Assembly: GCA_027475525.1 (NCBI GenBank)
Contig: JAMWFC010000090.1
Coordinates: 496,001 to 560,000 of the forward strand
Source of the DNA: Macrolepiota albuminosa
Taxonomy: Eukaryota; Basidiomycota; Agaricomycetes; Agaricales; Agaricaceae
Reading direction: 5' to 3'
DNA length: 64,000 nt
Within the stretch, counting starts at the first letter, position 1, and every line of letters starts with the position of its first letter. Shown here in pieces: positions 23,066-35,621 of the stretch. Both the position numbers and the translations under genes were made by a program. Under the pieces are notes generated by a model. The model saw only the letters and a program-made list of their open reading frames with translations, was not told the DNA's origin and ran no database searches.

Positions 23066-25514
23066 CGGAGCTAACTGAGCCGGTACCTACGACATTGACG
23101 CTAAGTAACATGAGCACCACCACCCTTCCTACCTCGACAAACACACCTATCGGTATGGATCAGCCGAACAATCAGCGCATGCCACCCCGAAACCACTTCT
23201 CGTCGCCAAAATGGGACGAAACGAAACCTCGCGAACTAACGCAGTACTTCAAAGAGTTGGAGTATCTGCTACGCGATTGCCGGGTAACCGACGATACACA
23301 GATGAAGGAATACGCCGCCAGATACGTCTCATACGACACAGCCAAATCATGGACAGGGTTGAAGGAGTTCCAAGGACTTACTAATGACGCACCACCCAGG
23401 CCTTTTACCTATGATGAATGGAAAAAGGCTATCATTCATTTATATCCTGGTGCCAAAGAAGCTACGCGTTATACGGTAATGGAAATCCAGAAGCTAGTAC
23501 AAGACACTTTTGCAGCTGGGATCTATACCCTAGAAGCGTTATCGACTTATTATCGTGACTTCCAGCAGATAGCGAGATGGCTGGTCCAAAATGGGAAGTT
23601 ATATGGGAACGAGCGTTATCGACTTATTATCGTGACTTCCAGCAGATAGCGAGATGGCTGGTCCAAAATGGGAAGTTATATGGGAACGAGGAGCGCCGTT
23701 TGTTCCAACAAGGATTCCTGACGTCATTATGGACTAAGATTGCGCGACGCTTAGAGATCATTATGCATGACCATCACCCCGAGGAACCATACGACATAGA
23801 AAAGGTCTTTGAGGCAGGAAAGTGGGTATTAAAAGGCATGGATACAGGTATACCATTACAGCGACCTGGCGCGGACCATGGAGGAATGGCACCCAAGATA
23901 GAGTCGCCAGCGCCTAGCGCCGCCAATGACCGTAATGGGTACGTCAAGAAGGAGGATTTGGAAACTGCCGTCAGCAATGCAGTCGCTAATGTCATGAATA
24001 AACTGGAAACCTTGATCTCGACTAGTCTTTTGGCGCCTAGAAATAACATACAGATGGGACTTTGCCATTTTTGCGGCGAGGCAGGACATACCATGACCAG
24101 GGGTAGGTGCGCTATCCTTGAACAATATCTGCGACAAGGGAAGGCGCGCCAGGGAATGGACGGGAAACTAGTCTTACCTTCGGGCGCTAGCATTCCTCTT
24201 TATCCCGAGCATAAGACGTTCCAGGGACGCATTGACAAATGGCACCGTTGGAACCCCGGAAACGTAGCGACAGGCAACCTGAATAGCACGGCGACAATAG
24301 AAACCGAGACAACTCCTCAACAAGCACTAATTCACGAAGTCCTCCAGCTAAACGCTATCAGCGACCGACCCACACTGTCCCGCGAAGAGAGAATTGAAAC
24401 GCTAGAGAAGGAACTGAAGTCGCTAAAGAATCAGGTCTTTGATGGGGTGGAGATCAAAAAGGGCAAGCAGCCTTTAAAGGATTATAGACCATCGGGCGCA
24501 ACGACAAGCCCCGTCCCAGCACCAGCCTCAACCTCTAGCGCTAACGACAGAGTACCCGAAGCCACCAAGGCGCCGGCCGTTCTGGAACCACCGCTACATC
24601 CTTACGCTGGTCTCAGGGGCAACTATGCCCCGCCCCTTAATTGTAACTTCGGAGTGCCAGATAAATCTATGGGGGGATATCGACCCACAGCGCCTATATA
24701 TGATCTGGAAAAGTCTAAGTTAGTTTTTGATCGCATCATGCAAAGTCAGGTTATGCTATCGGTAGGAGAGTTATGCAGTGTGGCGCCAGACATCAGGAAC
24801 CAGATGCGTACCGTGGTTACGCCTCGACAAAACGTAGCTAACAATGTAGCAACGGTGGACGAATGCGACGACGTGCTGCCTGGTTTCGCATATATAACTG
24901 AGACGGTAGCTCCGGAAACCCAGGAAGAGGTCGCACCACCTAAAAAAGCCACGTCCATCGACCCGGTTGAAACCTACCTTAAATTGCTAAGATCTAGCGA
25001 CGATCCCGCTATCTTAACTGTAGCCCAGGACTCTCACACGATTCGCTCAATTATCCTGACAGCAGATGGGAAAAGTGAAATAGAGTCTATCGTGGACAGC
25101 AGATCACAAATTATTTCAATGGCTGCCGACATCGCTAACGAGCTGGGCATCATTTACGATCCAACGATCATTCTTAACATGCAGAGCGCTAACGGCACGA
25201 TTGATCGATCCTTGGGAATGGCTCGGAACGTGCCATGTGCTATAGGCGATCTTACGTTCTATTTGCAAATTCACATACTCAGATCGCCAGCCTACGATTT
25301 ATTATTGGGAAGGCCCTTCGATGTGCTAGCGTGATCAGTAGTCAAAACAATGTCCGAGGATGAAACAACGCTAACTATTAGCGACCCCAATTCGGGAGTC
25401 AGGAGAACGGTACCAACATTTCCTCGAGGGAGGTTCCAGAAGCCTGGACCGAGAAAGCGACCTTACGTTAGCGATGAACCTTGCGAGTGTTTTCCGGCGC
25501 CATCGAGGAGATGA
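22931..25514 (+). pseudogene. gag: Gypsy-1 Gag-protease
   Basis: Gag starts at the ATG at 22931 (repeated at 23008 by a 77 bp duplication). A second 77 bp duplication at 23535 shifts the frame; with single copies the frame runs on. Around 24061-24105 is a zinc knuckle, CHFCGEAGH with the last Cys six residues further on (C-x2-C-x4-H-x6-C), slightly longer than the canonical form. The protease at about 25080-25330 reads VDSRSQ where DSG is required; the AGA codon at 25101 is one CpG transition from GGA. LLLGRPF follows. An in-frame TGA at 25332 sits where CGA fits, and the frame then continues to 25514. Pol lies in the -1 frame, as in many gypsy elements. It is inactive as written. Confidence 0.85.
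23535..23688. repeat. Perfect 77 bp tandem duplication
   Basis: 23535-23611 repeated at 23612-23688 inside gag. It alone splits gag into two frames; one copy gives a continuous frame. Confidence 0.92.
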
Positions 25515-28500
25515 GTGATGAGGATCATGGAGATGAAGCGCTTATTTTGGACTATAATCATTGGACTGGGCAAGTAAACTTTATATCACATACCCCTTTA
25601 GTCCCTGAAATCTTGAACACTTCTATGTCGCTTACTAGCAAAGCTTTATCCTACTTATACCTCACCGCATCCAATATTACTGAAAATCTTTCGACAGACA
25701 CTTATTTTGTTTCTACCCCTGATTCTAAAAAGCCTTTGATATCCAGTTTCGCTAGAAACCAGACTTCTATTTATAATACGTTTGCTAACAACAGTACCCC
25801 TAAGCGCAAAGGGGTTCAGGTGAAAAAGAAATACAAGCCGGTAGCGCTTAAAACGAAACCGGTAGTGAGCAGCGTACCCAAAGAATTTCGCATCGAGAGA
25901 AGGATCATTGGAGACCTGTTAGCGACACTTCCCGAACTTAATCCGAACCCACCACCCTTCGAGCCTACCGGATGATTCATGGAAGAACGATGGGTGCTAT
26001 TCCTTAGCGCCCACGATACAGGTTTTCTATCAACGGCGGAACTAGATGTATTAACCGACATTATGCGAAAACAAAACGAAGCATTTGCTTGGGAGGATTC
26101 CGAACGCGGTAAACTGAGAACTGACTTCTTTCCACCAGTGGTTATACCGACGATACCTTACGTACCTTGGACCGAGCATAACCGACCTATACCACCGGGT
26201 ATTGAAGCTGAAGTTTGCCAAATTATTCGTTCCAAAATAGTGGCAGGAGTTTACGAGCCTTCCAATTCGGCATACCGGTCACGATGGTTTTGTGTACTGA
26301 AGAAAAATGGAAAGCTACGTATAGTTCACAGTTTGGAGCCGCTAAACAAAGTCACGATTTGTCATTCAGGGGTACCGCCATTCCCCGATCACGTCGCTGA
26401 ATTGTTCGCGGGAAGAATATGTGGCGCTACCCTGGATCTGTACGTGGGCTATGACAAACGATTGATTCACCCTTCCTCTCGTGACTTAACGACATTTCAA
26501 ACGCCATTCGGAGCGCTACGACTGGTAACACTTCCCATGGGATGGACTAATTCGGTACCCATATTCCACGACGACATTACGTTTATTCTACAACCCGAAA
26601 TACCCCACCATGTGCTTAGCTTTATCGACAATGTTGGCGTTAAGGGCCCAAAAGATTGGCGCCTTGTAAATGGTAAGCCCGAAGTGCATCCAGAAAATCT
26701 GAATATCCGCATGGCGCTATGGGACTTCTTTCAATTGGTCAACCGGGTGCTCCAGCGCATGAAATATTGTGGTGGAACGTTCTCAGGACACAAGTTGGTT
26801 CTTTGCGCACCACAATTTAAAATTTTAGGGCACGTTTGCACGCCAGAAGGCAGGATCCCTGAGGAGAGCCGATTAGCGCTTCTAGAGAAGTGGGGAGTCT
26901 GCCATAACCTCTCGGAAGTTCGCGCGTTTCTAGGCACGGTAGGCGTGCTGCGCATGTTCATACACCATTTTTCACATCGAGCGCACACGCTAAATCGCTT
27001 AACTCGTTCAGGGGTCCCCTTTGAATTCGGACCCGACCAAATTAACGCCCAAAAAGACTTAGTGAAGGCGCTGCAGGAAGCAAAGCCATTGGTACCCATC
27101 GATTATACTACATCCGATCCCATTATACTTGCCGTTGACACCTCTTACATCGTGGTCAGCTTTTTTTTATGTCAATGTGATAGCGCAAATCAAAAAATCA
27201 GACGCTACAATCGCTTCGGATCAATTACCCTTAACAACAGAGAGTTGCGCTATAGTCAGCCCAAACTGGAATTATACGGATTGTTTCAAGTGTTCCAGGC
27301 GCTACGCATGTATCTTATTGGGGTTCGAAACTTGATTGTCGAAGTTGACGCACGTTACATCAAAAGGAATGCTCCAGAATCCAGACATTCAACCTTCGGC
27401 TAGCATGAATCGCTGGGTAGTAGCGATACTAATGTTCCACTTCGAGCTTGTGCATGTCAAGAGTGCGTTTCACGGACCTGATGGGCTATCTAGGCGACCT
27501 AGGCAGCCGGAGGACAAAGCGCTAGATGAAAGCAATAATGACGTATTTGACGACTGGATTGACCGGTTGCACGGTTTCATACATATTATTCAGTTGCCTA
27601 TTTCGGTCCTTCACAAAGACCAACCTATCTCGACCTGGCTACACCCTATCATTCCGTACCAATCTAAACCGTATCAGGCTCCATTGACTTTTTACATGGC
27701 CAGTATCTATAACGTCGCTAAGCCATCTAATGATCTAAAGATAGTCGAGGAACCCAGACCCTTACGAGAGGATAGTCGCAACTTCCCATACTCGGCGGTA
27801 CCTCGTAGCGCCAAGGCTAAGTCAGAAGACCAACGAGTTGATCAGGTTAGGAAATGGTTACAGGATTTGTGCCGACCATCAGACCTTACGGATACAGAAT
27901 ACGCCACCTTCATTCGATATGCAACGACTTTCTTTATAGTTGAAAACCGGCTTTGGCGACAAAATAGGTCTGGCGCTCACAAATTAGTAATCAAGCCAGA
28001 GGGCTGCGTTAGGATTTTGCGCGCTATGCATGATGACTTGGGACATCGAGGACTCTATGCGACGTGGGCGAATTTATTGGAACGTTTTTGGTGGCCTCAA
28101 GTTAGCACCGATATCGCATGGTATATTCGTACTTGTCATCTCTGCCAAATCCAACAGACGTGCCAAGTCCTCATTCCCCCAACCGTAGTGACTCCAGCAC
28201 CCTTGTTTGGAAAGATATATATCGACACTATGCACATGCCCAAGTCGGGACGCTACAAGTACATTATCCAGGAAAGGTGTTCTTTGGTACATTGGCCGGA
28301 GTTTCATATGCTCCAGCAAGAAAATACCGACGCTATAGCTAAGTGGCTCTTTGAAGATGTTATTTGTAGGTGGGGAGCCCTTCACGAGATTGTTACAGAC
28401 AATGGAGCACCGATAGTTAAGGCGCTTACCTACCTTGCTAAGAAATACAACATCCACCATATTCGAATCTCAGGATACAATAAACGCGCTAACGGTATAG

Positions 28501-29192
28501 TGGAAAGGCCACATTTTGACGTACAACAGGCGCTATTTAAGGCGGTAGACGGCGACGAAAGTCGCTGGAGTGAAGCGACTTATTCGGTCTTTTGGTCTGA
28601 ACAAGTTACCGTAAGGAAGAGGATGGGCTGTTCTCCTTACTATGCGGTGACTGGCACCCATCCCCTGCTTCCAGCGGACGTTGTAGAAGCGACATACTTA
28701 CAGCCTCCACCTAACTCAATCCTGTCCTCTACCGATCTGATCGCTAGGCGTGCCATTGACTTACAACAACGCATGGAGGATCTAGAGCGCCTACACAAGG
28801 TGGTATTTCAAGCTAGACGACAGGCCGCATTACGATTTGAAAGCGAGCATAGCGCTACTATCCGAGACTACAACTTTACAGCTGGCGCCTTAGTGCTAAT
28901 GCGCAACTCGAAAATCGAAGTAACCCATAACAAAAAGATGCGACCTCAATACCTAGGGCCCCTCATAGTAGTTTCACGCAACAGGGGAGGAGCCTACGTA
29001 CTCTGCGAGTTAGATGGCTCGGTTTTGCATCGACCGGTAGCGGCGTTTTGACTCATTCCCTACTTAGCACGTGAACACATTCCACTACCTTTGCCGGCGC
29101 TAGACATTGACACGGCCAAACTGCAAGAGCTTGAAGAGACTGAGTTGGTGGACGATAACAAGATCACTCCTGATGACGAAGAAGAACAATAA
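25481..29192 (+). pseudogene. pol: Gypsy-1 Pol: RT, RNase H, integrase
   Basis: The RT region (about 26200-26900) has SRWFCVLKKNGKLRIV, LDLYVGYDKR and LPMGWTN, but the catalytic box reads FIDN instead of YIDD (AAT at 26630, one CpG transition from GAT). RNase H follows at about 27110-27400 (LAVDTSY, PKLELYG, VEVDAR). Integrase has an HHCC finger (GHRG...CHLCQ, 28040-28150) and a D-D-E core (IDTMHM, TDNGAP, IVERPH). In-frame TGA codons at 25973 and 29049 both fit CGA, and one extra A in the run near 27361 shifts frame inside RNase H. The true end is the TAA at 29190. No chromodomain was seen. Domain order is gypsy-type (RNase H before integrase). Confidence 0.9.
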
Positions 29193-29331
29193 AAGACCAT
29201 GGGAAGCGAGGCGCCAGCGGTTAGCGCCCCCTGCTATGGACTTAAAGCATGCGCCAGTAACCACGAAAGGGGTGAACAAATAGACGATACTAGTACAGGC
29301 GGCACTACTAAACTATCTGTGGCTACAAAAT

Positions 29332-30051
29332 CTAAGACAACGATGAAGAGCACCGACGAGGGCCCTTCACTCGCTTCTTGTGTCGCCTATAGGCGGGAGG
29401 AGCACCAGAAGGGGGATGCATCGCAGCGTTAGGCAGCGCGGGGGGAGCAACTAGAGGGGGAGGCGCTGGAGCATGAGGAGGCACGGGAAGAGCAACTGTA
29501 GGTGGAGCACGGGAAGGACCCGGGGAAGCGGCGGAACGAGTAGGGGACGAGTACCACCCGACCCCGTCCAAGTGATGCTCTAAAGCTGTGAAAGGAACGA
29601 CCACGTGGTCGAGTACAGCTCTACTAGCGTTAAAGTTAACAAGAACCGGAAGGGGGAGCCAGGAAAGGCTCTAGAAAAAGGCAGGGAGTTAGCTAACCGA
29701 AGCCAGGCGAAAAAGGGGTATAGGCACTAACCAAACCCCTGGTCTCGCAGAGAAGACTATGAAGACTCAAAGCGGTACCAGTAATGGTCTGCTCCTATGA
29801 CACGCATAAGTATTACCTAAAGCGGGCGTTAATAAAGGGTTTACGGTGACTAGAGCCAGGTCTGTATCTATCTCCCATTCGGCGGAGGCCGCTAGCAGGA
29901 TCCGGTACCGGCGCACAAGGGTCAATATGTTACTGTTCTCTTGCGGAAAGCTGCCGTCAGGCATTAATGCGAGAAAGTGCTCAAGGCGATCTAGGATGGG
30001 AGGCCAGTGAACGAGTACGGGGTCATCAAGAAGGAGGGAAGGTTCTGGCAT
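29332..30051 (-). CDS. Gypsy-1 antisense ORF 3, hypothetical
   Basis: Minus-strand frame starting with ATG at 30051 (MPEPSLLLDDP...), about 94 codons with a helical N-terminal region (ILDRLEHFLALMP). A second frame at 29604-29332, very rich in Pro and Ala, probably is a downstream exon. It begins directly beside the 77 bp duplication at 30028-30181. The family is unknown. The N-terminal region resembles the starts of the other two antisense genes of this element in length and in a run of hydrophobic helices followed by Trp-containing text. Confidence 0.4.
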
Positions 30052-30181
30052 GATATGATACTAACCGGGTTAACAGCGCCAGAACCCATAAAATACCTCA
30101 AGCTAAGAAGGAGGGAAGGTTCTGGCATGATATGATACTAACCGGGTTAACAGCGCCAGAACCCATAAAATACCTCAAGCT
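30028..30181. repeat. Perfect 77 bp tandem duplication
   Basis: 30028-30104 repeated at 30105-30181, overlapping the start of antisense ORF 3. Confidence 0.9.
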
Positions 30182-30336
30182 GCTTGCAGAGTTGTGGATA
30201 CTTGGGAACTCTTACATGCGCAAAACAATCATGAGGGGGGGGGGAGACAGTGATGCATTTCATATAACTACGACAAAAGAAATCAACTAGCCAAAATCTG
30301 TCAGCCCGGTGGCGCCACGGAAAAGAAGGAGCCGAC

Positions 30337-30882
30337 TTACATAAACGACATGGGAGACGGACGAGCATCAAGGCCTGGGCAGAAGGAGAGGCCTGGGAGG
30401 CCTCCAGCCTTCAGCAGGACCACGAAAAAGCCGGCTACCAGTAGACAAGCGAGGCGCCTAGCAAAGTGACGCGTTAGAAGGAAGAAAAGAGGTAATAAAG
30501 CGACAAACCAGGTAGTGACTCTCCTCCAGCAGCAGCTCAAGACGTTCTTTCATTTCCTTGGTCGCGATTTGCTTGATTTGGAGACTATCAGAAGAGAAGG
30601 AGGGCGAAAAAGGCAATAGCGCACCTGAAAAATCCGACTCCAGTTTTTCTCCATACCGAAACGGGTCAATGGCAGGTCATCGTGCCAAATCTCACAGGCC
30701 ACACGAAGTAGCTGGCAGCGACGACCTAATTCAACAACTCCGTCGGTCAGTCCGGGCACGCCGACCGTTGGGTAGTGGTGGAAGAACGAGGTAGCGCGTT
30801 CCAGGAAAGTGGGGGGATCAATTACGACATGAGCACAATCACAACGGGGAGTCCACACGATGCTGGTTGGGCTTTCCATCGT
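30337..30882 (-). CDS. Gypsy-1 antisense ORF 2, hypothetical
   Basis: Starts with ATG at 30882 (MESPTSIVWTP...) and runs as an open minus frame to about 30620, then probably continues through introns toward 30337 (a donor-like GTTTGTC and an acceptor CTAG are visible). The N-terminal ~85 residues are helix-rich with conserved-looking Trp and Arg (LLRVACEIWHDDL). The family is unknown. It is the second of three antisense genes in the gypsy-1 3' region. Confidence 0.4.
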
Positions 30883-30942
30883 GAAGACTGATGAGATGCT
30901 GTCGAGGCATGGGCAATTTATAGGACTCAGACAGTGTTTCAA

Positions 30943-31406
30943 CTAGCGACAGCGTGGGAGGGCACTTCTCAAGGGGCTTGGACCCTGACGCAGACACGAA
31001 CCAATAGGATGCGCTGGAAACCATTTTAGGTCGCACAAAGAGGGAATTAACCTTCAAGATCTAGCGCTTATAGCCACCATCACCGAATAACCACAAGCGA
31101 TCAGTGGCACTCTATTTCTTATACATTAAAACTTCTTGCATGAATCGACTTACTTTTCTACAGACGATACCTATTTCTTCTTAGGCTGGCGCGATATCGG
31201 CTATTGGGTCGTGCTGGTAATAGGAGTTTCCTACGCCATGATGATTTACTGAGCGATTCCCCTTTTTCTTACTTTGTATTTTGATTACTTACAAACTGAC
31301 GATTTCGAAACAAGGGGGGGGGACTGTTTATTTTAGTATGGTTATCACAAACTACGTATCAAAATTTTCAAAGTCCACAAAAGTTCGAAGCGCTACGGGC
31401 CAGCTA
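30943..31406. other. Gypsy-1 internal spacer with a G-run
   Basis: No supported ORF. It includes a run of eight or more G at about 31314-31321, one of three purine/G-rich runs in the element (others near 30234 and at the PPT). It may be a spacer between two antisense genes. Confidence 0.4.
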
Positions 31407-33916
31407 CTACGCATCAGACTCAGAGGGAGCGGGATCACCCAATGGAAGCAAGTCCCCGTCTTGAATGGCGTTACTCGCTTGCCACTCAAGTGCATCAGTG
31501 ATGTTGTCATGGAGCTCAAGCAGGAGGAGCTCACGGCACGCTAAGGTGGAGACATGAGGACGGAGGAGGGCGAGTTCATTACCGATGACGTCGGTCGTGT
31601 CCTCGACCTGGCGGAGTTGTTGATGGAGATCGGTGGCAGGACGAAGGGGAGTGACAGGATAAGAGAACTCATCCCCAAGCCAAGGATAGGCGTTGCCGGA
31701 AATGCGCATGGCAGGGGGAGGAGTCCAAAAGGGATCGAACTTAGCGGAGGTCAGCGGAAAAGCGAACTAACTAGGAAATGCAGACTCACTCGAACAGTTA
31801 CAGGAGCACGGGGGGTCCATTCATGGCGCTCATCACCTGGGGACATGGCCCTAACGGAAGAAAGGTGGATGCCATAGGAAGGCAAATACCTCCAGCAGCG
31901 GCGGCGCTCGCCCTGAGCTACTAAGGTCTCTTTGGACTCAGGCGCGGTAGAGGACTCGCGAGTACTGGGGAAAGAAGAGAGGCTACGAGGAGGGGTAAGA
32001 GATGGTGTAATAGGAAGGGCAACAGGGGAGGCGCTAGCCACGACAGGCTTGGGAGCAGAGGTAGCGCCGGCAACAGACATTACGACATCTTCGGCGGGAG
32101 GGATATTCATGACGACCGGAAGCAAAGGCGTAGGGGACCTAGCGACAAAGAAGTTAACACCACCTGACGAGGAAAACCCAAAGACTACGCACCGATTACC
32201 ACTGGGGCCACTCTGATAAGGGTTAGCGGCGAAAGGGGGAGTAATGCGAAGCAGAAGAGCGCGTACCGCCAACAGCGCATTGGTGTCGACTACAGGCCCA
32301 GCCTCATTGTCATCCTCGCCCTTAGCGTCCCTCTCGGTATCCTCGCCTTCATCAGTAGACGACTCAGTAGAAGACAAGACCATGGGAGTAGCAGGCGCTA
32401 GCTCCCAGCGCTTACCAGAACTCTTGCTAGGAGAGGCAACAAGAGGCTTACGTTTCGAAGGGACAGGACGACGGGGAGAGCGGGCAAAGGGGGCTGCCAC
32501 GGTGGTACCATCTTGGGTAATGGGAAGCGCTAGACTTGCAGCGCTAATCACAGTGGGCTGACGAGTAGCGGCCAGATCGCGTTGCTGCAGCACAAAGGCC
32601 CGGGCGTTACGGACTAGGACGGCACGCTCGTAATTGCGTTGCATGATAGCGTCCCTACCACGTTCGCGAGTACGAATCCCATTGAAGGCACAGCCCCGTT
32701 TCAATGCATCGCAGCGGTAGCAGGGAAGAGAGGCGGTAGAAAACCAGCAACCCTTGGGATCGTTTTCAGACCAGCATTTATCACACTGGGAAAGAAGTTA
32801 GCGACGTCATCAACCTTTCAGGGACAAACAAGCACTTACCGCACCAATCTTTGCCCTAAAAGTGCGGCACTCCACGGGTGCCACTGTAACCTTCTTCTTA
32901 GCGCTGAGTACTTGGACACCAGCTGGGAGGCCGGTATCAATGACGGTAGTATCGCGACAAAGGCGCAGCAAATCACGAAGCTCCACATCGGTAAACATAG
33001 TTTGGTTGGGCGCCTAAGGAGGGCTTGATCAGGTGCTAGAGACAAGTGATCTTAAAAGGAAAGACTTACGACATACAAAGGGGCAACACGAGCAGGGAGA
33101 TTGACCTAAGAAGCAGAGTTAGTAGAAGAACTAAAGGCAAGAAGACAAGGACGCACGGTACGTTTAGGAGGGCTAGCGAGAGCAGGGGGCACGCGGTTAA
33201 TAACGACGGCAAAGTTATGGGGGGAAGGCGAGAAATAGTATGGGTAGGTCCGGGCCGGGGCTCACTGGCAGTAACGGCAATCCGTTTGATGGCCGAATGA
33301 GGAGGTGCAGTACAAGTGGGAGAAGCGACGATGGGTGCAGGACAAGCAGGAGAAGCATCGCCACGAAAAGGACTACCGAGAACGGGAGGAGGCAGAACAG
33401 AAACAGGAGCAACAGGAGTGGTCAGAGCAGAAGGAACAGTAGAGGCCGACAAGGCACTAGAAAGACTAGCAATGGTGGGCGACGTAGCAACCGACTACTC
33501 AGGGTTAACATGGAAAATGTGAGGAAGAAGAGGAGGGGACTCACTTCGCCAACCTCGGTACTAGCCAGCAGGGCGTCAATCTTGTCGGATAAAGAAGGAG
33601 CCTAGTATGGGCGCTGAACCTTAGCGCCACAAACCCAAAATCAAACTTAGGGACTTACGAAAAGGTCTGCGAAAGGGCGCAACCAATCGGCACCTTCGTA
33701 CTCACGGTACCGGGCCACACACCACTCGCGAACCTTGTCACCCCACTCCCAGGAACTGTCGGAGCTGCGGACCACAAGCCAGCGCTGATAGAGTTGCATA
33801 ATGCCAGGGATGGTTTGTGGCGCATCGGCGGGACCAACAGACTTAGCACGATCGAATAAATAAGAGGCTTTAGCCAGGAAATTGCGAAGAGCAGAGGCAT
33901 CGAAAGGAGTGGACAT
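31407..33916 (-). CDS. Gypsy-1 antisense spliced gene with Cys-cluster (ORF 1)
   Basis: A multi-exon minus-strand gene starting with ATG at 33916. Exons 33916-33659 and 33601-33545 join in frame with clean GT-AG sites (GTAAGT and GTGAGT donors). A Pro/Ala/Ser-rich exon from 33494 follows. An exon near 32998-32840 and one from about 32797 carry the Cys cluster: C-x2-C-x8-C, then C-x2-C-x6-C (CYRCDALKRGC). A long low-complexity Pro/Ser region follows, and a final exon ends at the stop at 31407. The Cys pattern resembles small zinc clusters of DNA-binding type. No in-frame stop was seen in the exons read, unlike the sense genes. Exon boundaries in the middle are approximate. Role is unknown; antisense regulation or anti-silencing is only a guess. 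Confidence 0.6.
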
Positions 33917-34049
33917 GTTGGAAAGATGGGAAGGAAAACATGAGAAGGTGAAGTGCTGAAAACGATTTTTATAAGGCGCCGGCGGCATCATACGGACCGT
34001 AGCGCAGTCAAAGTAGTAACGGCGTTTGACTGAGGACAGTCAATTTTTC

Positions 34050-34062
34050 AGTTGGGGGGAGA
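34050..34062 (+). promoter_or_regulatory. Gypsy-1 polypurine tract
   Basis: AGTTGGGGGGAGA lies immediately before the 3' LTR, the expected site for plus-strand priming. Confidence 0.8.
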
Positions 34063-35132
34063 TGATAGGCTTCTACTCGGACTGAGCGCATCAAGGGACA
34101 TTATAGGCCAACCGACACTTGACGTACTCAGGACTCTAGCGACCAGTTGGGAATATAGAGCAGCTTTAGCTCTGGCAAACTACTACAGGATTTAGAAATC
34201 TATCCTAACCCCTAGCTACCAAGCCTTCAGCGCACTCCTTTCACCTAGCCCAAGGACGAAGGAGGCTCATAACGTATAGCGCTAACACGACGGCGGGAGA
34301 GGACTCTAACTAAACCCCGATCACTTCCAGAAGGAGCCAGCAGCAGGCACTGCCATTTGACGAGGCACTTCAATCAGAAGTCTAAAAGGATCAATGACGG
34401 CGGCACTGGATATACTTAAATCCGACATCTGGACCTGCCAGGAACTAATACAATGAGTAGCGCTGACATTAGCGCTCACGGCGTCTGTCGAGGATTTTCT
34501 GACCATACCCTGGAACAGCCTGGCCAATTGGAGTTATAGTAAAAGTGAGCAGACTCGTACAATTCTAAGTCAATATAGAGTCACCGCTGGTTGCTGTGGG
34601 TCATAACGCTGTGGTCGCCGTCAGCCATGTGCAAAAGGTCACCGTTGACAGGTCGCCGTTAGAGGAAACCATGAGGAGAGGCGCTAGGAGGTAGCACCGC
34701 AGATGGACTTGTATCTTGGCAAACACGGTAGCGCATAGTATATAAAATAGCTACCTTACATGTATATAAAAACGAATCGTAACCCCTCGAACACACAGTT
34801 ACACTTAGCGTTCAACTCGCGCTAGCTTCCTTTGACTTCGTCACTAAGTCGGGCGCTAGCTTCGTCTATCTCGTCTTCATCGTTTACGGTGCCACCTACG
34901 GGCACAATACGCTGCGCTACTCGTCTTTTCTCCAATATCTTTGCCTAAACTACGACGCTTACCGTCTGCCAGGTAGCCCCCGAAGCGCTATAATCTAGCG
35001 CATCGTTTTACTACCTCCACTCGAGCACACCGGGACCCTGTCAGGACTCCTCACAACTACGCACGCCAAGCGCTGGAGACGGCGTTGTACTGCGTATACG
35101 TCCAGCGCACCCAACCACAGTTGGTGTCATCA
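34063..35132 (+). repeat. Gypsy-1 3' LTR
   Basis: 1070 bp, identical in length to the 5' LTR, starting TGATAGGCTTC and ending GGTGTCATCA. It is followed by ATGT, the decayed partner of the ACGT target copy at 20597. Confidence 0.95.
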
Positions 35133-35621
35133 ATGTGATCCAAGTATACAGTCCCTGCCCGCTACTCAATGACTCCCGGAACCCATCCCAGACACCCCGG
35201 AACCCTGAGACCCAGTCCCGTAGTACTTATAGCGTAGTTCCCCGTTGTATTCGCTAGTCTTGATATTAACTTGAATTGTTGCGTGCCCTCTGCTTGACTG
35301 GTACGCACTGACTGGCACACTTTGACTGGCACGCTTGAATAACCGCATGCTCTAAAATTGGTACGCACTTTGCAACTTATAATTTGTTAACCCGGTCTTA
35401 TCTTAGAACCCCTGGTTCACGACTCGACCCCCACCCAACCCTCAGCTACCCGAACCTCAAAACTCCCGGATCAAGTCCCCTCTCCCAGGATCACCCCTGT
35501 CCACATCTTGAACTCTGGAGTCCTAGCCCCAGAGTCCCAGACACCCGAGCATCTGTAGATCAAGTCCGCATTGTAAGGGTGTTGCTTTCCTGGAAAGCCC
35601 CCGACTCAGCGGAACCTGACA
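35133..35621 (+). repeat. Solo LTR of gypsy-2 family, right part
   Basis: Continues the LTR cut at 20600, through TATAGCGTAG and the start-site word GTCTTGATATTA at 35257 to GGAACCTGACA at 35621. It is followed by CATGC, the target duplication. Together the two parts give about 732 bp, against 741 bp for the 3' LTR of gypsy-2. Confidence 0.9.

Larger units (their letters stand above)
20601..35132 (+). mobile_element. Ty3/gypsy element 1 (14,532 bp) nested in the solo LTR
   Basis: Two 1070 bp LTRs with TGAT...ATCA ends flank gag-protease, pol and a 5 kb region with antisense genes. Target duplication is ACGT on the left and ATGT on the right, one CpG transition apart. By eye the LTRs differ at 15 positions, 14 of them transitions and mostly at CpG, so the insertion is fairly young. 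The element is unusually rich in AGCG/GCGCT words. Protein-level defects (protease Gly to Arg, RT second Asp to Asn, three TGA stops, one base insertion) make it non-autonomous. Confidence 0.92.
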
